This document shows, piece after piece, positions 11,128-21,154 of a DNA stretch of 64,000 nt. Every line of letters begins with the position of its first letter. The stretch's first letter is position 1. This DNA comes from Leptodactylus fallax (taxonomy: Eukaryota; Chordata; Amphibia; Anura; Leptodactylidae): assembly GCA_947044405.1 (NCBI GenBank), contig CAMRHE010001067.1:1-64000 (forward strand), read 5' to 3'. Made by a program: the position numbers and the translations under genes. Under the pieces are notes generated by a model that did no database searches, was not told the DNA's origin, and was given only the letters and a program-made list of their open reading frames with translations.

Positions 11128-12695
11128 CAGTCATGGCCAAAAGTTTTGAGAATGGCACAAATATTATATTTTCACATGATCTGCTGCCCTCTGGTTTTTA
11201 TGTGTGTTTGTCAGATGTTTTTATCACATACAGAAATAGAATTGCATTCATATTATGAGTAACAGAAGCTTATATTGACAGTTAGAATGAGTTAATGCAG
11301 CAAGTCAATATTTGCAGTGTTGACCCTTCTTCTTCAGGACCTCTGCAATTCTCCCTGGCATGCTCTCAATCAACTTCTGGACCAAATCCTGACTGATAGC
11401 AGTCCATTCTTGCAGAATCAATGCTTTAATTTTGTCTGAATTTGTTGGTTTTTGTTTGTCCACCCGTCTCTTGACGATTGACCACAAGTTCTCAATGGGA
11501 TTAAGATCTGGGGAGTTTCCAGGCCATGGACCCAAAATCTCTATGTTTTGTTCCCTCAGCCATTTAGTTATCACCTTTGCTTTATGGCAAGGTGCTCCAT
11601 CATGCTGGAAAAGGCATTGTTGAGCGCCAAACTGCTCTTGGACGGTTGGGAGAAGTTGCTCTTGGAGGACATTCTGGTACCATTCTTTATTCATGGCTGT
11701 GTTTTTAGGCAAGACTGTGAGAGAGCCGATTCCCTTGGCTGAGAAGCAACCCCACACATGAATGGTTTCAGGATGCTTTACAGTTGGCATGAGACAAGAC
11801 TGGTGGTAGCGCTCACCTCTTCTTCTCCGAATAAGCTGTTTTCCAGATGTTCCAAACAATCGAAAAGGGGATTCATCAGAGAAAATGACTTTCCCCCAGT
11901 CCTCAGCAGTCCACTCCCTGTACCTTTTGCAGAATATCAGTCTGTCCCTGATGTTTTTTCTGGAGAGAAGTGGCTTCTTTGCTGCCCTCCTTGAGACCAG
12001 GCCTTGCTCCAAGAGTCTCCGCCTCACAGTGCGTGCAGATGCACTCACACCTGCCTGCTGCCATTCCTCAGCAAGCTCTGCACTGCTGGTAGCCCCATCC
12101 CGCAGCTGAAACACTTTTAAGAGACGGTCCTGCCGCTTGCTGGTCTTTCTTGGGCGCCCTGGAGCCTTTTTGGCACCAATGGAACCTCTCTCCTTGAAGT
12201 TCTTGATGATGCGATAGATTGTTGACTGAGGTGCAATCTTTCTAGCTGCAATACTCTTCCCAGTTAGGCCATTTTTGTGCAGTGCAATGATGACTGCACG
12301 TGTTTCTTTACAGATAACCATGGTTAACATAAGAGAAACAATGATGGCAAGCACCAGCCTCCTTTTAAAGTGTCCAGTGGTGTCATTCTTACTTAATCAT
12401 GACAGATTGATCTCCAGCCCTGTCCTCATCAACACCCACACCTGTGTTAATGGAGCAATCACTGAAACGATGTTAGGTGGTCCTTTTAAGGCAGGGCTGC
12501 AATGATGTTGAAATGTGTTTTGGGGGGATAAAGTTCATTTTCTAGGCAAATATTGACTTTGCAAGTAATTGCTGTTAAGCTGATCACTCTTTATAACATT
12601 CTGGAGTATATGCAAATTGCCATTAGAAAAACTGAAGCAGTAGACTTTGTAAAAATTAATATTTGTATCATTCTCAAAACTTTTGGCCATGACTG
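11128..12695 (-). mobile_element. Intact Tc1-like transposon, DD35E type, copy 1
   Basis: A TA target is present on both sides (11126-11127 and 12696-12697). The terminal inverted repeats of about 40 bp start CAGTCATGGCCAAAAGTTTT. The 1568-bp element carries one uninterrupted transposase frame. The same family at 25763-27329 is nearly identical, which signals recent activity. It sits in PGR intron 4, with its transposase on the same strand as PGR. The DD35E spacing and recent vertebrate presence fit the described Traveler family; that assignment is an inference. Confidence 0.93.
11305..12354 (-). CDS. Tc1-like transposase (DD35E), apparently intact
   Basis: A 349-residue frame gives two helix-turn-helix blocks (residues about 15-115) that bind the inverted repeats. 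A GRPRK AT-hook-like linker is at 66-70. The catalytic domain has D160 (FSDES), D252 (QHDGAPCHK) and E288 (PIENLW). Thirty-five residues separate the second D and E, so DD35E rather than the classical DD34E. The start could be Met12 (MVICKETR), which matches the usual Tc1 N-terminus better than Met1. No stops or frameshifts. The protein cuts and pastes the element at TA sites. Compared with copy 2 it differs at six residues. Confidence 0.9.
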   Translation of the reverse strand: MLAIIVSLMLTMVICKETRAVIIALHKNGLTGKSIAARKIAPQSTIYRIIKNFKERGSIGAKKAPGRPRKTSKRQDRLLKVFQLRDGATSSAELAEEWQQAGVSASARTVRRRLLEQGLVSRRAAKKPLLSRKNIRDRLIFCKRYREWTAEDWGKVIFSDESPFRLFGTSGKQLIRRRRGERYHQSCLMPTVKHPETIHVWGCFSAKGIGSLTVLPKNTAMNKEWYQNVLQEQLLPTVQEQFGAQQCLFQHDGAPCHKAKVITKWLREQNIEILGPWPGNSPDLNPIENLWSIVKRRVDKQKPTNSDKIKALILQEWTAISQDLVQKLIESMPGRIAEVLKKKGQHCKY

Positions 12696-12697
12696 TA

Positions 12698-13134
12698 CAG
12701 CTCCCCGAGGCCATCCCAGCAGCTATCACCTGGCCAGGAGGAGTCTCCTTCCCATCCTAAAGCTTCTACCATGACAAAGATATTCCGGAGAGCTGTACAT
12801 AGTTTTTCAACTGACAGAGGAAAATGTCCTCTGTGCAAGACTTTATTCTGACGTTTTTCAGGCGGACACTGTGACGGAGACTCTGAAGCAGATGTGAACA
12901 TAGCCTGACTGTAAAGCGTGTAAGAAGCATATCAGGCACCAAAACTAACTGCACTGATTGCTCAGGAATGGCGGGACAGGAGAAAAAATTCCAGCTGTGC
13001 CAGAATCAGTGGAGCAGAGCCTGTTAACAAATGTTAAGAACTGGAGTTGGTGGAAGTGGTGAAAGGTCCTCTTTAAGCATAAATATAATGTAAAGAAACT
13101 ATTACTAAGCCCTGCCCCCATGACTGGGAAGACG
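12698..13134 (-). other. PGR intron 4 segment, nothing recognised
   Basis: Unclassified intron sequence between the Tc1-like element and the hAT MITE. No coding or structured feature could be supported. Confidence 0.5.
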
Positions 13135-13142
13135 CTTACCTG
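13135..13142 (-). promoter_or_regulatory. Distal duplicate splice donor (CAG|GTAAG) made by TSD
   Basis: On the minus strand this reads CAGGTAAG followed by C, identical from -3 to +6 to the donor at the exon 4 boundary. It is the intron-side copy of the hAT target duplication. If used, 752 bp including the whole MITE would be added to exon 4. Confidence 0.85.
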
Positions 13143-13886
13143 CAGTGGAGTTAATACTGGGGTAGCAGTGGTAGCTGCTGCCACAGGGCCCGGGACATTA
13201 GGGGGCCCCGCGGGCCCCCGATGCTTTTTTTTTTAATAGGCCGTTACCTGCTGGAGTAACCCCAGCAGGTAACGGGCCCTATTTACTACCGATCCCCGCT
13301 CCTGCCCATGGCCACCTGCGCTTCCCATTCTGCAGAAGCAGAGGCAGCTGTGAGCAGGAGAGGGGATTGGTAAGTAAGACTGCGGGCTGAACCCCACAAA
13401 CACTGCTATCATTATACTCTGGGGTCTTTTCAGACCCCAGAGTATAGTGATTGGAGGCCCACGGGAGGTGAGGGAACATAAAAAACACTGTTACTTACCT
13501 CTCCTGTGTTCCAGCAGGCTTCGGGCCTGTTTGGTGACGTCCCAGACGTCAGCCGACATCATTATGCATTGCGACATCGGCCTGGCTCACGCGACGTCTG
13601 ATCCAACATTGAAGAAGGGACGAAAGTATTGGGGAGTGCGCCAGAGCCAGGGAGAGGTAAGAAACATTGGTTTATGTTTGTTGGGTGTTCATGAGTGATC
13701 CACAATGGGGCATAGTACAGTGTGCAGGGACCACTATGGGGCATAATACTGTGTGCAGGGGCCACTATGGGGCATACTACTGTGTGCAGGGGCATAATAG
13801 TGTGCGCAGGAATGTGGTTTGTGCAGGGGGAGGTTGGAGGGGGGGCCCCATGTCAAATGTTCGCCTTGGGGCCCACTACGCCACTG
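13143..13886. mobile_element. hAT MITE inserted at the PGR exon 4 splice donor
   Basis: The element is bracketed by an 8-bp direct repeat CTTACCTG (13135-13142 and 13887-13894). Its termini are CAGTGGAGT on the left and, read inward from the right, CAGTGGCGTAG, typical short hAT ends. At 744 bp it has no transposase. Inside are a hairpin with 15-bp perfect arms (13413-13446), GC-rich inverted halves, and a short minisatellite of GGGGCCACTATGGGGCATAA-like units at about 13700-13800. The target duplication is the exon 4 donor CAG|GTAAG in reverse, so the element abuts the exon with only five intron bases between. Confidence 0.93.
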
Positions 13887-13894
13887 CTTACCTG
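13887..13894 (-). promoter_or_regulatory. Exon 4 splice donor within the hAT TSD
   Basis: The minus strand reads CAG|GTAAG, with the exon boundary between 13892 and 13891. The following base (C) is the first base of the MITE. This is the exon-proximal copy of the duplicated target site. Confidence 0.92.
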
Positions 13895-14191
13895 GTAGAG
13901 ATTTTGACCACTTCACCACACAGAGGAGTTGTCGTTCACACAGCTGGTTGAGGCTACACAACAATGCACTAGGTGTTTCTGGTTGAGTGTTATCATACCC
14001 GGCATATACCACCTCTGGCTCTATACTTTGTAATATCTGAAGCAGTTCTGGAATATACTGAATTTCTTGAGTTGGACTTGATAGTCTTCGGGTCAGAAAG
14101 GGTTGAGTTTCGAGAGGTCTGGGCTGCTGAATGACCAATGTTTCTATCTCTCTTCCTGGCTTCATTCTGTTAAACTTTTTGAACTTCCGTC
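13892..14191 (-). CDS. PGR: PGR exon 4 (hinge and start of ligand-binding domain)
   Basis: Begins GRKFKKFNRMK (C-terminal extension of the DNA-binding domain), passes through the hinge, then IQYIPELLQILQSIEPEVVY and AGYDNTQPETPSALLCSLNQ, LCERQLLCVVKWSKSLPG. This is helix 1 to helix 3 of the PR ligand-binding domain. The conserved Asn and Gln that contact the steroid (LNQL, ERQLL) are present. The residue after LNQL is Cys (TGT, 13938-13940), where human PR has Gly722. The acceptor is TTTTCCTTAG; the exon is 300 bp against 306 bp in human. Its donor lies inside a transposon target duplication. Confidence 0.97.
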
Positions 14192-14386
14192 CTAAGGAAA
14201 ATAAATTAGAGTGCAACCTTAATGTTGGGGAAGACTTATAATTCTATAGTATTTTCTCTAATTTTGACCTCTAGGTAGAATTCACTGGTAACTGGGCAAG
14301 TTTTACATTAGCATCATTATTGCTATTGTTGTCAAATACAACCTCTAATATTATCAGATGACGCACTGAAATGTCAAATAAATATA
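14192..14386 (-). other. Start of PGR intron 3 (acceptor side)
   Basis: Short unique-looking intron sequence next to the exon 4 acceptor. No feature recognised. Confidence 0.5.
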
Positions 14387-14881
14387 CAGTGTTGTGCAAA
14401 AGTTTTAGGCAGTTGTGGGAAATGCTGCAAAGTAAAAATGCTTTAAAAAATAGAGGCGTTATCAGTTTATTTTTGTCGATTAACAAAATGAAGTGAATGA
14501 AGAAAAGAGAAATGTAAATGCCATCAATATTTGGTGTGACCTTTGCCCTTTGGAGGAGGAGTCCTGGAAGTGATGATACGGCCCCCGCAGAGTCCTGATC
14601 TCATCATCATCCAGTCTGTCTGGGATGACATTAGTTCTCCAAGATGGCGGGAACAACCTCCCCGCCGAGTTCTGCCAAAACTGTCTGCAAGTACCTAGAC
14701 GAATTGATGGAAGGCAAAGGGCAAAGGTCACACCAAATATTGATGAAATTTAGATTTCTCTTTTTTTCATTTACTTTATTTTGTTAATTGACAAAAATAA
14801 ACTATTAACCCTTTTACTATTCAAAGCATTCTTACTTTTCAACATTTTTCCATACTTGCCTAAGACTTTCGCACTGTACTG
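14387..14881. mobile_element. Non-autonomous Tc1-type MITE
   Basis: TA flanks the element on both sides. The termini are CAGTGTTGTGCAAAAGTTTT on the left and its near complement (AAGACTTTCGCAC...CTG) on the right. Inner sub-repeats ATCAATATTTGGTGTGACCT and its complement appear near 14523 and 14725. At 495 bp it has no transposase. Confidence 0.85.
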
Positions 14882-14975
14882 TATATAAGGTACAAATACT
14901 CCAAAAGTCAACTAGTGTAAATATAGTCAGCATAGACTCTACCCACAGAGCATCAGAGGATACATTTACAAGTTA

Positions 14976-15391
14976 GGGTGGGTTCACACCTGCGCTTGGT
15001 GTCCGTCGCCAATCCAGTGAAAATCTCGGCGAACTGGATTGGCGTCGGATACAGACCGGTCAGCGGCGCATTGGTTAAAAACCCATTCATTTGAATGGGT
15101 TTTTAAAGCAGTGCTTGTGGTGTGCGCTTACACCCTCTGCGCTGCCAATCCTTTTTTTTTTCGTCGGACACGAAGTCCTGCATGTCCGACTTTGTTTCCG
15201 ACGAAAAAAAAAGGATTGGCAGCGCAGAGGGTGTAAGCGCACACCCGCGCACTGCTTTAAAAACCCATTCAAATGAATGGGTTTTTAACCAATGCGCCGC
15301 TGACCGGTCTGTATCCAACGCCAATCCAGTTCGCCGAGATTTTCACTGGATTGGCGATGGACGGACACCAAGCGCAGGTGTGAACCCACCC
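14976..15391. mobile_element. 416-bp near-perfect palindromic MITE with TTA TSD
   Basis: The left arm from GGGTGGGTTCACACCTGCGC is repeated in reverse complement to the right end, with the centre at about 15183, so each arm is about 205 bp with only a few mismatches. TTA is duplicated at 14973-14975 and 15392-15394, the target size of PIF/Harbinger elements. Frames of 60-100 codons in it appear in mirrored pairs and are by-products of the palindrome. Confidence 0.88.
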
Positions 15392-15394
15392 TTA

Positions 15395-16060
15395 ATCACT
15401 AGAGCACCAGGGATAGCAAACTAAACCATAAGGTCCACCTGCTGACCCTAAAAAGTTGTGAATGAGCCGCAGGGACTATAGGTCACTAGGCCACCAGGAA
15501 TAGGGAATCACAAGCTCCTATAACTGAGGCCGAAACATGAGAAAATAATCAGCTTAATATAATAACTTTATGCTAATAAGTCGCCGAGAAATGAAACCTA
15601 AACCTCTAGGTACGCCTGATAGACCTGAAACAGAGTAGATGATCAGCAGTGACTGGAGGGTAAACCACCAGGCCACCAGCGATAAGATGCTAAACCACAA
15701 ATTCTTCTTGCTGGGTCTAAAAATAGGAGGATTATCAGCACAGTCTGTATGTTAAGCCACCAAGTAAACCACAAGATGCTCCTGTCAGACCTGAAGAGGA
15801 GAAGACGATTAACATGGACTTTAGGTTAGGCCACTAGACCACCAGGGATACGTAGGAAACTAAACCACAAATTTCTCCTGCTAGGTCTACAATTGAGAGG
15901 ATGATCAGAATAGTCTGTTGGTTAAACCACAAGGTGCTTCGGCAAGAACAGTACAATATAATATCAGCAGGTGTATCTGTATCCTATATATCTGTAGGTT
16001 AAGCCACTGGGCCACCAGGGAAAGGAAAATAAACCACAAATTCCTCCCAAAGTGCCTAAA
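15395..16060. repeat. Degenerate tandem repeat, about 100-bp units
   Basis: The words GGCCACCAGGGATA, AACTAAACCAC and GATGATCAG recur in the same order every 90-110 bp, six or seven times, with much divergence. Confidence 0.7.
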
Positions 16061-17490
16061 ACGTGTAGATGATATCCCACAGAATTATGTCAAATGTCAT
16101 CCTTCATCGTACTTGAGGCACAGCCTGGCCATATCGTTGTCACTGTCATATCCCTGATTGGTGAGATTATGGGTAGGGGGCGCTACCTCTTTTTATTTCT
16201 AATAAAACTGATAATGTGTCTTCAGTTTTCAATTTCAATATTGTAAAAACATATTTTATAATTTACAGCAAACCACATAATCCAATAATTAGTCGTATTT
16301 TTGTTCCATTCCCCATGGTAATCACCGCTAATGCGTTTGGCCCTGCTGTGACTAATGGGTAACTTCAGGATAATTATGGCTTAAATCCTTTAGTCTGATT
16401 TTTTAATATTTACTTAAGTTAACCTTTCAATAATAAATTCTGGAATAAAAGATAAAGAGCTCTTCAAGATATCTATTAAAATACCTCAACTCCATGACAC
16501 TACAATTTGTATTTTGGCAGAAATTATTTTAAATTTTTTTTTTTTGTTGCTATCTCTACCTGTATTTGAAATTATTTTTTTTTCAGCACTGTTTGGGGGA
16601 TACATATAAATAACTAATATCTCATTTATATTTATTTACCAATTTTTGCCTTTTTTTTTGCCATGGTTATTTTTTTGCCATTTTTTATTGTTATCTTTTA
16701 TACTGTACAGGTTTTACACTAAATAACCAATTAAATTAACTATTCGGGTTATTACAGTTGTGTGAATATCTAATAAGTTTAGTTTCAACGTAATGAACTA
16801 TCAAAGTATGCATAAGAAAATGTATTTCCTACTAAATAATCACGTTTTTGGAATTTTTGCTGAGTTTTTGAATATTTTTTATTACTTTTTGAAACTTTGT
16901 GGCTTTTGCCACTATGCATTATGGTGACTCCTTGGATGCTCCTTTTTTGGTTATTGTAGCTTTAAATCATGTGGGGGTTTTTTTCTTTCCTGTTTTTGTG
17001 GACTTTTTAGACTTATCTCATATTTTTTAACTATGAATTAATACATGTATGAATTTTTATTTGACACACGTTTTCATTTTATAGCTGATAGGGTTTTATA
17101 GGTTTTATAGGGATTTTTAAAATTCTTTAAAAAAATGCTGCTTATTTATAGAGGATGTGTCTGCTCTCCTGACATGTCTATTTAGTAAATACTTACATTC
17201 TCTAGGAAATAATAATGCTTGAGCAGCTTTTCTTAGAACTCTGAACTTTTGTTGGACCATCAAAGAAATCGTTTTCATGGATCCTTCAATACACTGCAAT
17301 GTCTGAGGGATCTATGAAAACAGCGCCCCTCAGGTGCAAAATGGCACAAAAAATGTACGGATTTTACCACGGTTGTATGAACCTAGGCTTAAGGCTACAT
17401 GGTCATTAAAAGTGGATGACGTTGTCAGTTTTTAATGTCCTTTTTCCATCAGTATGTCACTTGTTTTTGATTGTTTTTTTGGCTTTGTGT
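16061..17490 (-). other. AT-rich intron 3 sequence, nothing recognised
   Basis: Long T-runs and AT-rich sequence with scattered poly(A)-signal-like words. No conserved frame, RNA gene or clear element boundary was found. Confidence 0.6.
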
Positions 17491-17711
17491 CTGAGGCTGA
17501 GGCCCCATGTTGCAGCTTTTATTGCTGTAGATTTTGCTGCAGTTTTTTGAGCCAAAACCAGGAGTGAATTGAGCAGCAGGTAGAAGTATAAGAATTTTCT
17601 ATATATTTTCCATTCCTATTGTATCCATTCTTGGCTTTGGTTTAAAAAAAACGCAGCATAATCTGCAACATATAAAGTTGCGTTTCCACAACGTGGGTCC
17701 TTAGCCTTAGA
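17491..17711. mobile_element. MITE with CTAAGGCTAAGG-type termini
   Basis: The start CTGAGGCTGAGGCCCCATG and the complement of the end, CTAAGGCTAAGGACCCACG, are inverted repeats. The interior is GCAG- and T-rich, like the repeat at 9060. Confidence 0.6.
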
Positions 17712-17790
17712 GACACATCCCTTTGACAAGGGCAATCACAGGCTGTTAAAAATCATGTTTTTTTAGTCTAAAATTGAAATAAAAAAAAAT

Positions 17791-17794
<4 letters not shown>

Positions 17795-17827
<33 letters not shown>

Positions 17828-17837
17828 TATATATATA
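17795..17837. repeat. (TA)n microsatellite, left part
   Basis: Simple TA repeat with one CAG interruption, directly abutting the Tc1 element at 17838. Confidence 0.9.
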
Positions 17838-19467
17838 CAGTACAGACCAAAAGTTTGGACACACCTTCTCATTCCAAGAGTTTTCTGTATTTTCATGACT
17901 ATAAAAATTGTAGATTCACACTGAAGGCATCAAAACTATGAATTAACACATGTGGAATTACATACTTAACAAAAAAGTGTGAAACAACTGAAAATATGTC
18001 TTATATTCTAGGTTCTTCAAAGTAGCCACCTTTTGCTTTGATTACTGCTTTGCACACTCTTGGCATTCTCTTGATGAGCTTCAAGAGGTAGTCACCTGAA
18101 ATGGTCTTCCAACAGTCTTGAAGGAGTTCCCAGAGATGCTTAGCACTTGTTGGCCCTTTTGCCTTCACTCTGCGGTCCAGCTCACCCCAAACCATCTCGA
18201 TTGGGTTCAGGTCTGGTGACTGTGGAGGCCAGGTCATCTGGCGTAGCACCCTATCACTCTCCTTCTTGGTCAAATAGCCCTTACACAGTCTGGAGGTGTG
18301 TTTGGGGTCATTGTCCTGTTGAAAAATAAATGATGGTCCAACTAAACGCAAACCGGATGGAATAGCATGCCGCTGCAAGATGCTGTGGTAACCATGCTGG
18401 TTCAGTATTCCTTCAAGTTTGAATAAATCCCCAACAGTGTCACCAGCAAAGCACCCCCACACCATCACACCTCCTCCTCCATGCTTCACGGTGGGAACCA
18501 GGCATGTAGAGTCCATTCGATCACCTTTTCTGCGTCACACAAAGACACGGTGGTTGGAACCAAAGATCTCAAATTTGGACTCATCAGACCAAAGCACAGA
18601 TTTCCACAGCTCTAATGTCCAATCCTTGTGTTCTTTAGCCCAAACAAGTCTCTTCTGCTTGTTGCCTGTCCTTAGCAGTGGTTTCCTAGCAGCTATTTTA
18701 CCATGAAGGCCTGCTGCACACAGTCTCCTCTTAACAGTTGTTGTAGAGATGTGTCTGCTGCTAGAACTCTGTGTGGCATTGACCTGGTCTCTAATCTGAG
18801 CTGCTGTTAAGCTGCGATTTCTCAGGCTGGTGACTCAGATGAACTTATCCTCCGCAGCAGAGGTGACTCTTGGTCTTCCTTTTCTGGGGTGGTCCTCATG
18901 TGAGCCAGTTTCTTTGTAGCGCTTGATGGTTTTGGCCACTGCACTTGGGGACACTTTCAATGTTTTCCCAATTTTTCGGACTGACTGACCTTCATTTCTT
19001 AAAGTAATGATGGCCACTCGTTTTTCTTTACTTAGCTGCTTTTTTCTTGCCATAATACAAATTCTAACACTCCATTCAGTAGGACTATCAGCTGTGTATC
19101 CACCTGACTTCTGAACAACACAACTGATGGTCCCATCCCCATTTATAAGGCAAGAAATCCCACTTATTAAACCTGACAGGGCACACCTGTGAAGTGAAGA
19201 CCATTTCAGGTGACTACCTCTTGAAGCTCATCAAGAGAATGCCAAGAGTGTGCAAAGCAGTAATCAAAGCAAAAGGTGGCTACTTTGAAGAACCTAGAAT
19301 ATAAGACATATTTTCAGTTGTTTCACACTTTTTTGTTAAGTATATAATTCCACATGTGCTAATTCATAGTTTTGATGCCTTCAGTGTGAATCTACAATTT
19401 TTATAGTCATGAAAATACAGAAAACTCTTGGAATGAGAAGGTGTGTCTAAACTTTTGGTCTCTACTG
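17838..19467 (-). mobile_element. Tc1-type transposon, DD38E, long TIRs, decayed
   Basis: The termini start CAGTACAGACCAAAAGTTTG and are flanked by TA. The inverted repeats are unusually long: sequence up to about 18110 recurs in reverse complement at about 19197-19467 (for example CTTGATGAGCTTCAAGAGGT), so the right repeat carries a copy of the transposase 3' coding end. The element is 1630 bp. Confidence 0.9.
18001..19053 (-). pseudogene. Tc1 transposase (DD38E), two nonsense mutations
   Basis: The N-terminal part (19053-18835) starts MARKKQLSKEKRVAI, with helix-turn-helix and GRPR. The frame then continues with stops. The catalytic part has SDES, QQDNDPKHTS and PIEMVW; 38 residues lie between the second D and E. 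The two clear in-frame stops near 18832 and 18527 are TGA where the family context expects CGA (Arg), which is the signature of methylated CpG decay. The frame is otherwise aligned, so the copy was intact on insertion. Confidence 0.88.
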
Positions 19468-19502
19468 TATATATATTATTATTATTAATAAATATATTTA
19501 TT

Positions 19503-19548
<46 letters not shown>
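19468..19548. repeat. (TA)n / (TTA)n microsatellite between two Tc1 elements
   Basis: Mostly TA dinucleotides with a short TTA stretch near 19477. It separates the elements at 17838-19467 and 19549-21154. Confidence 0.9.
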
Positions 19549-21154
19549 CACTACCGTTCAAAAGTTTAGGGTCACTTAGAGATTTCCTTATTTTTGAAAG
19601 AAAAGCACAGTTTTTTTCAATGAAGATAACATTAAATGAATCAGAAATACACTCTATACATTGTTAATGTGATAAATGACTATTCTAGCTGCAAACGTTT
19701 GGTTTTTAATGCAATATCTACATAGGTGTATAGAGGCCCATTTCCAGCAACCATCACTCCAGTGTTCTAATGGTACATTGTGTTTGCTAACTGTGTAAGA
19801 AGGCTATTGGATGTTTTGAAAACCCTTGTGCAAGTATGTTAGCACAGCTGAAAACAGTTTTGCTGGTTAGAGAAGCTATAAAACTGACCTTCCTTTGAGC
19901 TAGTTGAGAATCTGGAGCATTACATCTGTTGGTTCGAATAAACTCTCAATATGGCCAGAAAAAAAGAACTTTCATGTGAAACTCAACAGTCTATTCTTGT
20001 TCTTAGAAATGAAGGCTATTCCATGCGAGAAATTGCTAAGAAACTGAAGATTTCCTACAATGGTGTGTACTCCTCCCTTCAGAGGACAGCACAAACAGGC
20101 TCTAACCAGAGTAGAAAGAGAAGTGGGAGGACCCGCTGCACAACTGAGCAACAAGACAAGTACATTAGAGTCTCTAGTGTGAGAAATCGACGCCTCACAG
20201 GTCCTCAACTGGCAGCTTTATTAAATAGTACCCGCAAAACGCCAGTGTCAACGTTTACAGTGAAGAGGCGACTCCGGGATGCTGGCCTTCAGGGCAGAGT
20301 GGCCAAGAAAAAGCCATGTCTGAGACTGGCTAATAAAAGGAAAAGATTAATATGGGCAAAAGAACACAGACATTGGGCAGAGGAAGATTGGAAGAAAGTG
20401 TTATGGACAGACGAATCGAAGTTTGAGGTGTTTGGATCACACAGAAGAACATTTGTGAGACGCAGAACAACTGAAAAGATGCTGGAAGAGTGCCTGACGC
20501 CATCTGTCAAGCATGGTGGAGGTAATGTGATGGTCTGGGGTTGCTTTGGTGCTGGTAAAGTGGGAGATTTGTACAAGGTAAAAGGGATTTTGAATAAGGA
20601 AGGCTATCACTCCATTTTGCAACGCCATGCCATACCCTGTGGACAGCGCTTGATTGGAGCCAATTTCATCCTACAACAGGACAATGACCCAAAGCACCTC
20701 CAAATTATACAAGAACTATTTAGGGAAGAAGCCGGCAGCTGGTATTCTATCTGTAATGGAGTGGCCAGCGCAGTCACCAGATCTCATCCCCATTGAGCTG
20801 TTGTGGGAGCAGCTTGACCGTATGGTACGTAAAAAGTGCCCATCAAGCCAATCCAACTTGTGGGAGGGGCTTCTGGAAGCATGGCGGGAAATTTCTCCAG
20901 ATTACCTCAGCAAATTAACAGCTAGAATGCCAAAGGTCTGCAATGCTGGAATTGCTGCAAATGGAGCATTATTTGACGAAAGCAAAGTTTGAAGGAGAAA
21001 ATTATTATTTCAAATAAAAATCATTATTTCTAACCTTGTCAATGTCTTGACTATATTTTCTATTCATTTTGCAACTCATTTGATAAATAAAAATGTGAGT
21101 TTTCATGGAAAACACAAAATTGTCTGGGTGACCCCAAACTTTTGAACGGTAGTG
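19549..21154 (+). mobile_element. Second DD38E Tc1-type transposon
   Basis: The termini CACTACCGTTCAAAAGTTTA and its complement near 21130-21154 are flanked by TA. At 1606 bp it is nearly intact except for one frameshift in the transposase. It belongs to a different family from its neighbour, to judge from the termini. Confidence 0.92.
19951..20992 (+). pseudogene. Tc1 transposase (DD38E), single frameshift
   Basis: Starts MARKKELSCETQQSILVLRN with two helix-turn-helix regions and a GRTR linker. The catalytic residues are in TDESKFEVFG, QQDNDPKH and PIELLW, with 38 residues between the last two acidic residues. A one-base loss near 20697 (after DPKH) shifts the frame; the rest continues from about 20700 to a stop at 20992. 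Otherwise there is no damage, so inactivation looks recent. Confidence 0.92.

Noticed and set aside
15039..15424. Several open frames of 60-100 codons on both strands
   Set aside because: They are mirrored by-products of the 416-bp palindrome; paired frames on the two strands encode almost the same text.
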